Of a stretch of 64,000 nt of DNA, positions 46,266-59,193 are shown one piece after another (the stretch's first letter is position 1; every line of letters begins with the position of its first letter). The stretch comes from Pelobates cultripes. Its lineage: Eukaryota > Chordata > Amphibia > Anura > Pelobatidae. Both the position numbers and the translations under genes were made by a program. Below the pieces are notes generated by a model, which saw only the letters and a program-made list of their open reading frames with translations, had not been told where the DNA came from and did not search any database. The DNA lies in contig OW240913.1 in assembly GCA_933207985.1 (NCBI GenBank), positions 275,923,752 to 275,987,751 on the forward strand. Reading direction: 5' to 3'.

Positions 46266-47390
46266 TTGTATGAATCTTTCCTAATATTTAAGTCTAATAA
46301 ACCTAACAAGGATAAAGAAAAGCCCCCTTCCCCTGAAGGGAAGAGCAAAGAAAGGAACGAAGAAAAGGAAAATAAGATAAGCAAATATTTAAAAGTTACA
46401 AAATATACTCCTATATCGAAATATAGTGATTACATCAAGGGAATCTCCCCCCTTGTGGTTGGTTCAGATGTCCTAAATGGAAACTAAAAAACCAATGAGC
46501 CAAGGAATGCAATAAAGAGAGACAAGAAACAAGAGAATAAACCAGAAAAGCGACTCTCCTTCTCCCCACAAACTAATAAATCTAATTCAGAGGGGAACGA
46601 TTTGGAAGAAAGCATCATTAACATGCAAGAAGTAGCACAAAAAAATCTATCTCCTAATACAGAAAAAGACCAGACTGTTACAAAGGCTTTTTTAGAATGT
46701 GCATTTGATTCTCTACTTGAAAAATGTAAAACTGAAATCAACAACATGAGGATAGAAATTAAAGAAGGACATCAAATAAAGATGCAACTCCAAGAAAATG
46801 AAATGCATATGCTGCAAAGAAAAAAAATTCAGCAACAAGAGAATCTAATTAAAAAACAAGATGACAGAATTTGCAATATGGGTAAAAAGATTTCTGAGCT
46901 AGAAGATCGAACAAGAAGGAATAATTTAAGACTCCGAGATATACCTGAAACTATCATCCATGAACAGCTAGAAACCTATATACTTGAGCTTATACAAGCT
47001 CTTGATATAGACATATCAGGATATAATCATGTTTTGGAAAGATATTATAGGATCTTCAAACCTCCAGAAATTCATAGCTCAAAACCACGCGATGTTATCA
47101 TATGCTGCACATCATCCAGACTCAAAGATCAGATTATAAAAGCGGCAAGAAATATCCACTTGATCCCTGCATACGCACAAATAAAGATCTACCCAGATCT
47201 CTCTTATCACACCAGATCAGAAAGAAGACAATACATTGACTTAACAAAAATACTCTGAAATAAGGAAATAAAATATAAATGGGGTTTCCTCACAAAAATA
47301 ATTATATCCTTCGAACATAGCACAGTAACATTAGATTCTTCAGAAAAATTGGCCACTTGGCTAAAAGAAAAAAACCTGCAAAATGGATAG
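46266..47390 (+). pseudogene. L1/Tx1-like ORF1 (RNA-binding), two in-frame stops
   Basis: ORF1 proteins trimerise and coat LINE RNA. One frame of 375 codons runs from 46266 to a TAG at 47388-47390. It is interrupted only by TAA at 46485-46487 and TGA at 47256-47258. The N-terminus is Lys/Glu-rich and low complexity. A coiled-coil region (about 46740-46900) leads to ISELEDRTRRNNLRLRDIPE, a typical L1 ORF1 signature. An RRM-like part has SSKPRDVIICCTSSRLKDQI. The C-terminal part after the TGA reads KYKWGFLTKIII and ATWLKEKNLQNG, as expected for the family. Confidence 0.82.
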
Positions 47391-48571
47391 GAATAAGAAG
47401 AAAAGATTTTATAGTGTATATATTTTACGTGCCCTCTCTCCCCCTTTTTCCCTCCTTCCCTCTTTAGAAGGAAATGATACATTATATTTTGGAAAATAAT
47501 AGGTCCAAGGACTCTTTTTAAAAAATATCAGACTTCCCTCTTTATATAAGCCGTTACAAAAGATTAACATAAGACTTGAGAACATTTAAAATGAAATATA
47601 AATTGGAATATAACACAGTGTTACAGGACTCTATAAAATAAGTGACTACACGATTTTAAGAGTATTCTGGGAGTGTCCGGAACTCTTAATTAATGAATAA
47701 GTAATAATAAAGGAGAAAAGGGAAAGAAAAAGAAAAGGGGAGATATGGTATATAATTTAAGAATAAATATACACAATGGGTTACACTGCTAACTATTTAG
47801 TATATCTAAAAGAATCACAATATGGAATAATAGGATTATGCAAGGTACATAATATAAAGAGTGGTTTCACATTTAATATATTTAAAATATAATTGGGGAA
47901 TAAATTTACAAGATGGGTTTCACTCCTACACAGTATGAGATGCAACGGTATAATAAAATAGATATCACGTTATAAAAAAATCATTGCACATATTTTATAA
48001 CACATTACAAAACACAGTTTACTTACATAAAATAATAATAGAGGCCCTACGACACTAATTACCCCTCTCTTACCCATGTGGATAAAATAAGTTGAAACTA
48101 GAGAAAGGCCAAGGGAAAGAAGAGAGGAAAAAGAAAGGGGCAGAGGGGAGGGATGGAGGAGAGAGGGGATAGTTCAATCAGATTGATAAGACCTGACATA
48201 GTAAAGAAAAGAGAGTAAATATTATACACTGGCTTTACAAGCAGGAGATGGAGAGGAGGTGTGAGGGAAGAGGATTACTAGGTGACTGAAGAGGAAGAGA
48301 GACGGGGACCAGATGAAGGAATTCATAATATAGGAAGAAAGAGATTAGCTCCTCTAACAGACCTCTGCTCAGGTTGCCATTGTAAATGGCAATTATTTTG
48401 GTGCCCCTGGTTTTGGATAAGGTACCCACAGGGACACTTTGGCACCCTAATATTTCTGGGGTTTTATATGTTATATGTGTATTTGTTTGCTCAGTCTGCG
48501 ATGGAACTGGAACTTTGTTATGTGGGCTCAAGGTGGGGGGGGGGGGTTGGAGAAGGAATTAGTCAGAAACT

Positions 48572-51500
48572 ATGGTTAGATTTGCTACGATAAATAACCA
48601 GGGACTTAATTCTCCATTTGAAAGATCCATTTTACTAGAATATTTGAAGAAACAGAAAATTGATGTCTGTGGTGTACAGGAAACGCATTGGAGAAAGAAG
48701 GTCAATAATAACTTAAGATCTAAAATCTACAAGACAGTCCTTTCTGCATCTCTTGAACACAACAAAAAACGAGGGGTTGCTTTATTGATATCCAGAAATC
48801 TGAATTTAAGGAATATATATACAGAACTAGATACCAAGGGAAGATATATTATAGTAGTTTGTGAGATTGATAGCATCATATATATATATATATATAATAG
48901 CTAATCTTTATGCACCAAACCATTCTTCATTAACATTTATAACCAAAATCCTAAAAAGAATGGTTATGGTTAAACAAGGAATCCCGGTGATTCTAGGGGA
49001 TCTTAATTTAGTACTTGAGCCACTACTAGACAAAAAAACCATCACGGGACAGATATCAGATAGAGGAATTTTCAAACGTTCTGAAATATTCAGACAATTA
49101 ATTCAAGATCACTCGTTATTAGATATTTGGCTTATTTTTCATCTAACAGACTTAGACTTTACTTGTTTTTCAAAATCTTATTATGCATATTCCCGCATAG
49201 ACTTTGTGTTGGGGGGATATCGGTTTAGCGCAATGCAGTCATTATGGATCTTAAAGACACCTTTGAAATTCCAAGACCAGAATGGAGATTAAATAACAAT
49301 ATTCTATCAAACAAAAAGAACATATAATTTATTAAGAAACAGACAGATTATTATTTTAAAGAGAACCAATCTGAACAGATCTCCCCCTCAGAAATGTGGT
49401 GCTCATATAAAGCGGTGATTAGGGGATTATTGATTAAACTAGCCTCTGAGAATAGAGATTGTAGAGAAAGAGATTTAACTAACTTGCAAATTCAATTATA
49501 TAATCTCACAAGAGATAATAAAATAGCCCTTAACGAGCAGCGGTTGAACAGAATTTCTATTCTACAAGATAGAATTAATGTACTATTAATAATGAAAGTA
49601 AGTAAAACACTTGAAAGATTAAAAGCAACTTTCTACTATAGAGGCAATTGAGCAGGTAGATTGTTAACCAACAGACTCAAGAAAGAAATAAAAAAAAAAA
49701 ATCTCCAAAATTTTATTTAAAGGTGAGACCTGCTTATCTCCAGAGAGAATAGGAAAGGCCTTTAATGATTACTATTATTCTTTATATAATCTACCTCATA
49801 ATCTATTCGACCCAAAAAATTATTTTAAAGATAAGATAATACCAAAGATCTCAGAATCCCAACTAAGAGAACTGAATGCCCCAATTTCTCTACATGAAAT
49901 ATATAAACGGATAGCGACTCTGAAACCAAATAAAGCGCTAGGGCCAGATGGATTTACAGAGACTTTCTATAGATTATTTAAAAATGAAATATCTCCATAT
50001 TTAGAGACTACTTTCAACAAATTTATATTAAAGACTAAAATCCCACAGGAAATGCTTAAGGGCAATATTGTCCCAATATTAAAACCAGGTAAGAAGCCAG
50101 AGAAAGTAGATAGCTATCGGCTGATCTCTCTCTTAAATATAGACATTAAGGTATATGCAGGAATATTGGCAGACAGAGTTAAACGACTAGTTAGTCATAT
50201 AATACACAGAGACCAGGTGGGATTTATTCCCGGATGACTCTCCACTAATCATATAAGAAACATTATAGGGATACTGGAATAGGCTAGAGAGGAATGTATT
50301 CCCATGCTGACCCTGTCACTGGATGCAGAAAAAGCATTCAACAGGGTCAGCTGGGCTTTTGTCAGAGAGTCCTTAGTATCATTTGGATTCTCGGATCAGT
50401 TACTCGGTGCCATAATGGCCCTATACAGCAATCCCCAAGGTAGAACTGTGGGTCACGGAAATAAGTCCAAATGGTTTGGAATTTCAAATGGTACTCGACA
50501 GGGCTGTCCTTTATCACCATTATTGTACATATTATCGATCAAACACCTGGCAGTAGATATATAAGATCTAATCAGGGCATAAAAGGACTTGGAGAAATTA
50601 ACCAAAAAATCAAGCTATATGCTCATGATGTACTGATAACTATTCAGAAACCTAAGGATTCCATTGATCAAGTGGTTGAGACTATTACAAATTATAGCAA
50701 CTTTTCTAATTATAAAATAAATGATGAACACACCTCAAAATAATATTGATAGTATAGAAAATAAATATGGATTTAAACAAGTTAAAAGTTACTTTAATTA
50801 TCTGGGTATAAAAATTTCCAACATTCCAAAGAAATGGATAGAGAATAATATCCTCCCTTTAATTAAAGAAACAAATCTTAACCTAAGGAAATCGAAAACT
50901 CTTGAAATCTCCTGGTCAGGGAAAATAAATACATTAATAGCATATATTGTACCAATATTCTCGTATATTATGAGAATGATTCCTATAAAGATCCCTGGCT
51001 AGAATTAATCCAAACATCATTTACTACATTTATCTGGGCAGGCAAAAAACCCAGAATTAAAAAATACATTATGTCTAGGAAAAAAGATGAAGGAGGTATG
51101 AGTATTCCAATTATCCAAGACATTGCACAAGCTAATTTATTAGCACATGTCTTAGTGATAAATAAGGAAGACTCTATAAGTGAAAATTGGTATAAAAGAG
51201 AACAGATTCTGACCTCGGGAGATAGGGATTACCGAACCCTTATATGGGCAATAGATAAAGAAACAAATCAATGTATTAAAAATTCTAAATCGTTGATAGT
51301 TCAACAAATTTTTCCCACCTGGTCTCTTTTTAAAAAAAAAAAATTGGTCCAAAAAAGAAGATAATCCCTGGAATCTAAGTACATTGTCAGATCTAATGAT
51401 AGATATAAATTTGGAAACCTGGACTCTGCGAGGTATAAAAATAATATCTAATCTCTTGATAGGAAACGGAGTAAAATACTATGAACAACTCCAAACTGAA

Positions 51501-52346
51501 TATAATATACCTCCCGACGAGTGGTTCAATTATATTAGGGTAAAATCTAAATACATACCTAAGACGTAACCCTCTTGAACCCACTGTTAAGCTTCTTTCA
51601 GATATATACGCGCAGTCAGACTATACTCACTTGGCTAATAAATGTAAAAAAATAATCTACAAGACTCAGATTAAATCAATCCCCCCGGCAATTACTAAAT
51701 GGAATCATGACCTGGCAAAGGATATAACTATGAAAGAATGGAACAATTTGCTTAATACACTATATAGAGTATAATACTGTATAGAACTCCTTATAAAATA
51801 GCAAAAATGTATCCTATAGTCCCACCTAATTGTTGGAGATGTAATGAATTAATTGCAGATTTCAAACATATCTGGTGGGATTGCCCAAAAATTTGACACA
51901 TATGGGAGGAACTAAACCAATATTTATCATCTTTATTGGAAACAAAGATTAATCTAACTCAAGGTTTGGCTCTATTACATATGAATATGATGGGGATCAA
52001 TAAAGAATTCAGACCTATTATGTTTCACATCTTAATGGCTGTGAAAACATCATTAGCCAGGAACTGGAAATATCCTAAGGTAGACAACTGGTCTAAGATC
52101 CATGCTCAAAGCATTATTCAATATAAAATGGAAAGGGCCATCACTAATTTTGCACCAAAAAAGGGACATCATTACACCTACTGGGATAAATGGATAAAAA
52201 AAATTAGACCCTGGATAATGAGGTTTTCTTCTTTTTATTTTCTTTTCCTAGTGGATTTTTCCTGTTTTTTTTTTCTCTTTTTTTTCTCTAGCCATATGGT
52301 TTCCCTCCACTTAGGAAAATATGCAAACCCCCTCCTTCAAGCCTGA
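48572..52346 (+). pseudogene. L1/Tx1-like ORF2: endonuclease, RT, C-terminal zinc motif
   Basis: ORF2 nicks the target and reverse-transcribes the LINE RNA. The endonuclease starts MVRFATINNQGLNSPFERSI and has VCGVQETHW (catalytic Glu), ANLYAPN and VILGDLNLVLEP. A (TA)n tract at 48880-48897 shifts its frame. RT parts: GPDGFTETFYRLF, IVPILKPGKKPEKVDSYRLI, LSLDAEKAFNRVSWAF (motif A) and NGTRQGCPLSPLLY. Then KLYAHDVLI, where the F/YADD box has become YAHD. The C-terminal zinc motif is CWRCNEL...FKHIWWDC (about 51833-51893). The last frame ends at 52346. At least six frame changes or stops. Confidence 0.86.
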
Positions 52347-52486
52347 TATGCAAATTTATCTCCTCCTTTTTTTTTCTGTTGCACCGCGAACCAAGCAAAT
52401 GTCTGTCTCTCGTCTGTTTGTCTGTTTGTTATGTATTTGATTGTTTAATAAAATTGTAACATTGTTAAGTTAAAAAAAAAAAAAAA

Positions 52487-52616
52487 GGAAGCAGAGTATG
52501 TAGATAAGTGACAGAGAGAGAAAGAGAGACTGAACAATACATATGATGATTTGGTATTTGATAATTTCCCTTATGACTACTCAAGAAATGAAACAACAAA
52601 TACCATACTCTGATGT
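52487..52616 (+). other. Transduced 3' flank of a source LINE
   Basis: 130 bp between two poly-A tracts, inside the target duplication. It is not homologous to the LINE body by eye. It includes (GAGA)n-like GACAGAGAGAGAAAGAGAG. It should be single-copy sequence downstream of the progenitor element. Confidence 0.7.
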
Positions 52617-52627
52617 AAAAAAAAAAA

Positions 52628-52642
52628 GAAAGTTGGATTTGG
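52628..52642. repeat. 15-bp target-site duplication, right
   Basis: GAAAGTTGGATTTGG immediately after the second poly-A tract. Confidence 0.9.
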
Positions 52643-52972
52643 CGACTTATGACATAGAAGCAGGACTTGGTCATCGCACAATCTATGTCCAACAGATCAG
52701 ATGGAAGCACCTTGCCTTTACCCACTCCTTCATCTACTAGTAGACAATTACATTTCCTCAGCATTGCGTGGTAAGGGCACTCTGCAATCATTGTCATAAT
52801 TTAGAAATAGATACCTGGTGTCAATGTCAGGTTCTTTTAATTGGCTATGTCAATTTATTTTTTATCAGAAATGTGAAGCCCCATGCTCTTGGCTACACTA
52901 CAGACTAAATTCTGGAAACACAGATGGGTGGTCCCTAAACTAAAAATGTTTCAAAGGTATTTTGTATACATA

Positions 52973-53208
52973 GAACATAGACTGTGACGGCAGATAAGAT
53001 AATAAGATAATTTTCTAAATACTTTCATTAGTCCCTGGCCTTATCTTATAGTTAGTTATAGTTATTTTTAAACCTTTGTCCCTCTAATTTAAGACTATGT
53101 CATCTTGTTGTGGTAGTTTTTCTTCTTTTAAACATAGTCTCCTCCTTTACTGTGTTGATTCCCTTTATGTATTTAAATGTTTCTATCATATCCCCCCTTT
53201 CTCGTCTT
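52973..53208 (-). mobile_element. CR1 3' fragment with internal deletion
   Basis: Matches the 3' end of the CR1 at 6441-6900 (TGTGACGGCAGATAAG, TCCCTCTAATTTAAGACTAT, TCTTGTTGTGGTAG) but lacks the segment corresponding to about 6620-6740. It ends abruptly in the RT C-terminal region. Confidence 0.8.
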
Positions 53209-53214
53209 ATCTTT

Positions 53215-54985
53215 TTTTGTCACTCATTAAAATTGTATAAAAATCAGCACACAAAAATACCAAAAAAGAAACATAACAGTGTCCCAAGAAAAGTGAAAAG
53301 GTGGATATTAAGTCACCAAATGTATATACATAATGTAGTCCTTAGAAAATAGGAAGTATAGAATGGCAGTATGGCCACAAAAAAAAGAGGAACTAGAGAG
53401 ATGGACTTGAAAATGGCAAAGTAGCTAGATACTTAAAAAAGGTGTTATAGAAGCATACGGAAGAATGTATAATTAATTCTCAAATTAACAAAATAATCTA
53501 CATATATTAATTTCTTGCCTCACACCCTCTCAAGCAATAATGCAATATTGCACCTCACCTTCATGTGCAGGACTGTCTTTACTCATCTTCAATATCACAG
53601 TAACTATCCTTAAATTATACCTCAAAAACTCATAGAATCCCCTTCACTTGCTTACAGAACCACAGCCTGCCTGTAAGCAAGTATAGAAGATTATTCACTT
53701 AAAAAACAATGTTGGAGATAACACCTTAAAGAGGATACGCAGTTAACCTCTTAGGAGGTAATTACTGGTGTCATAAGGCAAGACATCATTTCAACATTTT
53801 AGTAGGACAGAAGACTGAGCATCTATCCCAATTAAGTCATTTTAGTAGGCCATGAGATGCTATACCTTGGGAACCTACCCAGTATTATTGAGGTTCTCAG
53901 GGAACTCAGTTTTTTTATATTTCATTATTTACATGTTATTTGTATTGATTTCAATGTGCCTTTCGGTGCCATGGGTAAGAACAGTGCATCAACAGGGTTA
54001 TGTGTCTTATTGATGTTGCTATAGCAAAGAAATTGCAAAATGAGCTGTTTTTCAGGTTTCAAACTGGTAAACACTATTTGGCATTCAATATCAGTTGAGA
54101 CAGATATTATTGGTATGCAGACATTAAAGGCAAGAGGGACCCTTTGAATTCTGATGATATTTTGTGGCTGCAAATATCTACTCACAGCAACCAGCATCAA
54201 CAGTTACAAGATGATATGTATTAACAAAACAAGCCCTGCATTGTTTGTGCATATATCTTATACTTGCAAAAACAAGTACCGGGTTTCAAAAACAATTTGT
54301 ACAGTTACCTTTATCATGTTGTAACCAAATAAAATTATTTCATCTAAATGCATTTACAAAAGTGACAGCATCAGTAATATATTGATAACAGTATTACAAC
54401 ACATTTAGATTTTTTTTATTTTCACAAGAACCTGTCATACACAAATTGTGGATGACAAATGTGGATGACAAATTCCACAATAGATGGATGGATAAATGGA
54501 TAGATACAACAAAGAATGTAGTGAGACAAAACACAATAATACTTTCCATGCGAAAATAGTGACATTTGCATCCAATGCAAAGGGTAGCTGCAAAAAATCA
54601 TAGTGAAGTCTGAAATACAATACTGTGTTTGCTCTTTTGTTTGTCAAGGAATTCCGAGTTTCTGTCCCAAGCAGGACTTTCAAAATATCAGCTTGAGATA
54701 TGTAGGTAAAGCATAACAATAATTTTCCTCTCTCCATAAATATGTATTTATAGTATTTAGTTCATGCTTGCAATATCATTGACAAACATATACATTAAAA
54801 TACATGCTAGCTGCATATTATATTGTGTTAAGATACATAAAATACTCTTACAGCATATACAACAACTCTTAGCTATGTGCTATAGCCGTGGGTGCCAGCA
54901 GATGTATGGATCAAATTGTGTCACTTGGTCATGTAATATATAAACAGATATAAACAGTTAAATAGGTAGTATTTAGTAGAACTCT
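53215..54985. other. Unassigned AT-rich DNA
   Basis: No coding region or repeat end supported. Short frames lack motifs. Confidence 0.5.
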
Positions 54986-54992
54986 TACAAAG

Positions 54993-54993
54993 G

Positions 54994-55048
<55 letters not shown>

Positions 55049-55085
55049 AAGGCAGACAGACAGACAGTCAGTCAGACAGAAAGAA
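54993..55085. repeat. (GATA)n microsatellite
   Basis: About 50 bp of GATA repeats followed by CAGACAGACAGTCAGTCAGA units. Confidence 0.95.
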
Positions 55086-55089
55086 TCAA

Positions 55090-56518
55090 GTATGAGTCAA
55101 ATCAGAACATACCAAAATACCTTGAATATCTTATCTTCATTATTTTCTAAATGGAAAATTATTGAGAATTCAAAATTAATTTTAAATTTAAGGCCAAAAT
55201 TACCAAACTGGAAGCAGGTGGGAAAATGTCTCCAAGTTGTAAATTTTTATAATTCACATAGAATTCAGGTCACTTTAGCAAATAATCCTTATCATGTTAG
55301 TGACTTGAGTTTATTTAGAGACAGCTTGGAATCATGCTAGTATTATAATATCTTGGAAGCAAAGTGATATTTTTGAAAATGTTCACATTACTACTGGTTA
55401 TTACTCTGCACATGGGAAATCTAACTATAGCCATCACATTGAGAAACTCACCACTTTGCAGTACTCTGCTCACCTCTGTAGCTCTTAAATGGTTGGAAAA
55501 TAATGATAAGGAGATATTGTAGATTTATTTAAGTGCAGTTAAATGTTCAGTGGCTTTCGGCACAGTAACATTCTTTTTTTCCCTTAATTATGAAAATCCC
55601 CTGGAGTTTGTATAATTGTTGCAAGCTGTACCATAGTTATTTTTCTGAACACATGGAGACTATTTTTGTTCTATCAAAGATCTTGAGCTGCCATCAACTT
55701 GATGCCCAAAAGACTTTGAGACACAGTGCTCAGGGTCAATTGTTTCTTAAACTACTTTTTGGAGTATATTCAATATGACAAGCAAATCAATCTTTTTCAC
55801 TTCAGGGACTGATGATGAAATTCTACATTTTATAAAGCATTGCCCTGAGAGTATAAATTGAATGAATTGCTTTCAGCCTTGTTCAATTTTACACCATTTT
55901 AGCAGGGATACTATAAATGCAGAACACAAAAGCCTTTTTCAGCCTTTTAACATGAATAGTCAGACATGTTTTTTTACAAGGTGACATGCCACTTATAACC
56001 ACGTACAAAACGACTTGACTTGGATTTTAAAAGCACATGTAGGAGACAGAAACCCCAAATTAGGATGTATCAAATCTTATGGTAGAAATGTTAAACTGAC
56101 TGTAGCATGATTTGTTGGCAATGCAGGATTGCAAGATTATTTAGCAAAATATCATCACTTGCAAGGACAATAGGACAATTTTGACTCATACACAGGGCAG
56201 TTTGAAGGAATTTAGCAGCCCCTAGCAAAATGGACATGGAGGCCACCCCAACCAGCCCCTCCCACACGCACGCAAAGCCTACAGGAACCACAGCATAGCC
56301 ATACAGTTTATGTTCACCCACACTTTATATAAATAAAAAATGTTTACAGTGCAAATACTGCTGTTGCATATACTGTGCATAAATAAAAAAATGTTTACAG
56401 TGCAAATACTGCTGTTGCATATAATGTACATAAAATTTGAACATTTTCAAAAATTGAACATTTGCAAAAAAACACCACTGTACCATAAAATCAAATATAA
56501 TAACTAAATCCAACATAC
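55090..56518. other. Unassigned DNA
   Basis: No gene recognised. A direct duplication of about 60 bp (TAAATAAAAAATGTTTACAG, then TGCAAATACTGCTGTTGCAT) lies at 56330-56430. Confidence 0.45.
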
Positions 56519-57065
56519 TTAAAGGGACTCTCCAGTGCCAGGAAAACAATCTGTTTTCCTGGCACTGCAGGTCCCCTCTCCCTCCCACCACCCATCCCCG
56601 GTTGCTAAAGGGGTGAAAACACCTTCAGTGACTTACCTGAGTCCCCCACCAATGTCCATCGGTGGTGGTTTTGGGTCGCCGCCACTCCTCCCCTTCATCA
56701 CGTCAGCCGGCGGGGGAGACTGATCCCGCCCGCCGGCTGAGGAGATCTGCCGCGCATGCGCATTAAAGCTCTCCATAGGAAAGCATTGAAAATGCTTTTC
56801 AATGCTTTCCTATGGGGAATTGAACGACGCTGGAGGTCCTCACACAGTGTGAGGATGTCCAGCGACGCTCTAGCACAGAAAACCTGTGCTATGAAGCAGG
56901 AAGTGCCCTTTAGTGGCTGTCTAGAGGAGGAGTTAACCCTGCAAGGTAATTATTGCAGTTTATGAAAACTGCAATAATTACAGTTGCAGGGTTAAGGGTA
57001 GTGGGAGTTGGCACCCAGACCACTCCAATGAGCAGAAGTGGTCTGGATGCCTGGAGTGTCCCTTT

Positions 57066-57067
<2 letters not shown>
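56519..57067. mobile_element. T2/Kolobok-type foldback MITE
   Basis: TTAAAGGGACTCTCCAGTGC at the left and CTGGAGTGTCCCTTTAA at the right give inverted ends with TTAA duplications. Internal hairpins lie at 56770-56818 (GGAAAGCATTGAAAATGC arms) and 56937-56993 (CCCTGCAAGGTAATTATTGC arms). No protein. Confidence 0.83.
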
Positions 57068-57099
<32 letters not shown>

Positions 57100-57112
57100 C
57101 AGACACACACAC
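57068..57112. repeat. (CA)n microsatellite
   Basis: CA repeats directly after the TTAA of the MITE. Confidence 0.93.
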
Positions 57113-57184
57113 TCACATTAAAATTTTTCAATTCTAACAAACTTGTGCAATTTATCTAAAACAGCTCCCCCCTCTCCTCCTTGT

Positions 57185-57449
57185 GTCCTTCTTACTCCCT
57201 TCTCCCCCTCCCCATGTTTTTTTTACTCCCCTCCTATGTTTTTTTTACTCCTCCCCCCCATGTTTTTTTACTCACCCCTCCCCATGTTTTTTTACTCACC
57301 CCTCCCCATGTTTTTTACTCCCCCTCCCCGTGTTTTTTTACTCCCTCCCCATGTTTTTTTTTACTTCCCCATTTTTTTTTACTTCCCCCATGTTTTTTTA
57401 CTTCCCCCTATGTTTTTTTAACTCCCCCCTATGTTTTTTTAACTCCCCC
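57185..57449. repeat. C/T minisatellite CTCCCCCCATGTTTTTTTA, left block
   Basis: About 12 units of 19-24 bp. The same array continues at 59595-59890, so it was split by the LTR. Pro-Met-Phe-Phe frames over it are artefacts. Confidence 0.9.
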
Positions 57450-58033
57450 TGTTACGGCACCCCCAGGCATAAAAGGTGTTAACAGCCGTTTAGGAGATAT
57501 TCCCTTTCAGATATGCAGGCAGCTACTGTAGACACCAATCCACCCGAACAGGAAAAATATATGAATGCCATAAACAGCCGAACCGGAACCATACGAATGC
57601 TGTAAACAGCCAAATAGGAAAAACCATATGAAAGGTTTACACTCCTAGCAGTCGAACTGGAACAGCATACAATAAATCCCCCAAGAACGAGACAAAGCTC
57701 TGTGTTGAGGGTCAAGCAGTGAACAGACAGAGCTGTGGGTTTATTGTTCTTATATAAACATTCTTACACATTAGTACCACCCACAGGGTTTTGTAAAACA
57801 ACCAATAAACATCTACAATACACTCAAACACTCCCATTCAAAATCCTCCCCTCTGCCTGTGATACAATTACCTTACACAATGGGTTAATGTAATTATCAC
57901 AAGCAGAGAAATACAGTTTTTCCACATTATTCATAACTTTAAAAAGTATACATCACATTCACATAAATTATAAATCACATGATTTTCAGAATCAGCATAC
58001 TCCAAATACAAACATATGTCAAAATTATCTAAA

Positions 58034-59071
58034 ATAGAAACATAGAAACATAGAAACATAGAATGTGACGGCAGATAAGAACCATTCGGCCCATCTAGTC
58101 TGCCCAATTTTCTAAATACTTTCATTAGTCCCTAGCCTTATCTTATAGTTAGGATAGCCTTATGCCTATCCCACGCATGCTTAAACTCCTTTACTGTGTT
58201 AACCTCTACCACTTCAGCTGGAAGGCTATTCCATGCATCCACTACCCTCTCAGTAAAGTAATACTTCCTGATATTATTTTTAAACCTTTGTCCCTCTAAT
58301 TTAAGACTATGTCCTCTTGTTGTGGTAGTTTTTCTTCTTTTAAATATAGTCTCCTCCTTTACTGTGTTGATTCCCTTTATATATTTAAATGTTTCTATCA
58401 TATCCCCCCTGTCTCGTCTTTCCTCCAAGCTATACATGTTAAGATCCTTTAACCTTTCCTGGTAAGTTTTATCCCGCAATCCATGAACCAGTTTAGTAGC
58501 CCTTCTCTGAACCCTCTCTAAGGTATCAATATCCTTCTGAAGATACGGTCTCCAGTACTGTGTACAATACTCCAAGTGAGGTCTCACCAGTGTTCTGTAC
58601 AATGGCATGAGCACTTCCCTCTTTCTACTGCTAATACCTCTCCCTATACAACCAAGCATTCTGCTAGCATTTCCTGCTGCTCTATTACATTGTCTGCCTA
58701 CCTTTAAGTCATCAGAAATAATCACCCCTAAATCCCTTTCCTCATATGTTGAGGTTAGGACTCTATCAAATATTCTGTACTCTGCCCTTGGGTTTTTACG
58801 TCCAAGATGCATTATCTTGCACTTATCCACATTAAATGTCAGTTGCCACAATTCTGACCATTTTTCTAGTTTACCTAAATCATTTGCCATTTGGCTTATC
58901 CCTCCTGGAACATCAACCCTGTTACATATCTTAGTATCATCAGCAAAAAGACATACCTTACCATCAAGACCTTCTGCAATATCACTAATAAAAATATTAA
59001 AGAGAATGGGTCCAAGTACAGATCCCTGAGGTACCCCACTGGTGACAAGTCCAAGCTTCGAATATATTCCA
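58034..59071 (-). mobile_element. 5'-truncated CR1 LINE (copy 2), inside the LTR
   Basis: Nearly identical to 6500-7536 of CR1 copy 1. It is truncated in the RT palm at about 59071, where LTR sequence begins. It ends in three to four GAAACATA units at 58034-58060. Same 3' end and tail type as copy 1. Confidence 0.92.
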
Positions 59072-59193
59072 AAATGGTCCAGTGGTTCAAAAGATAGATC
59101 GAAGTCCTTTGTGACCAAATGAAGCATGGCTTTTCTGCCCAAAATCAGTTCCACAGAGTCTTCTATCCTGGAGATAATTGGGAAGTAATCCAA
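58138..59193 (-). pseudogene. CR1 RT C-terminal half, open but truncated; LTR-derived N-terminus
   Basis: One uninterrupted frame of 351 residues. Residues 1 to about 41 come from LTR sequence. The CR1 part begins near [20 protein letters not shown] and keeps FADDTK, EERDLGVIISDDLK, VRPHLEYCTQYWRPY, RVQRRATKLVHG and a complete C-terminus with AWNSLPAEVVEV. It lacks the endonuclease and the fingers and motif A of the RT, so it cannot work, although it is read without breaks. It serves as the reference for the indels in copy 1. Confidence 0.88.

Larger units (their letters stand above)
44889..52627 (+). mobile_element. Near full-length L1/Tx1-like LINE with 3' transduction
   Basis: An exact 15-bp target duplication brackets a 7.7 kb unit: GC-rich 5' UTR, ORF1, ORF2 with endonuclease, RT and C-terminal zinc motif, an AATAAA signal (52447-52452), a 15-A tract (52472-52486), 130 bp of unrelated sequence and a second 11-A tract (52617-52627) next to the right duplication. 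The order ORF1-EN-RT and the ORF1 type place it in the L1/Tx1 group. Coding frames are broken by stops and indels, so it is dead now. Confidence 0.9.

Noticed and set aside
57143..57531. Pro-Phe-rich ORFs (also 59471-60071)
   Set aside because: C/T minisatellite read in three frames; no signal peptide or domain logic.
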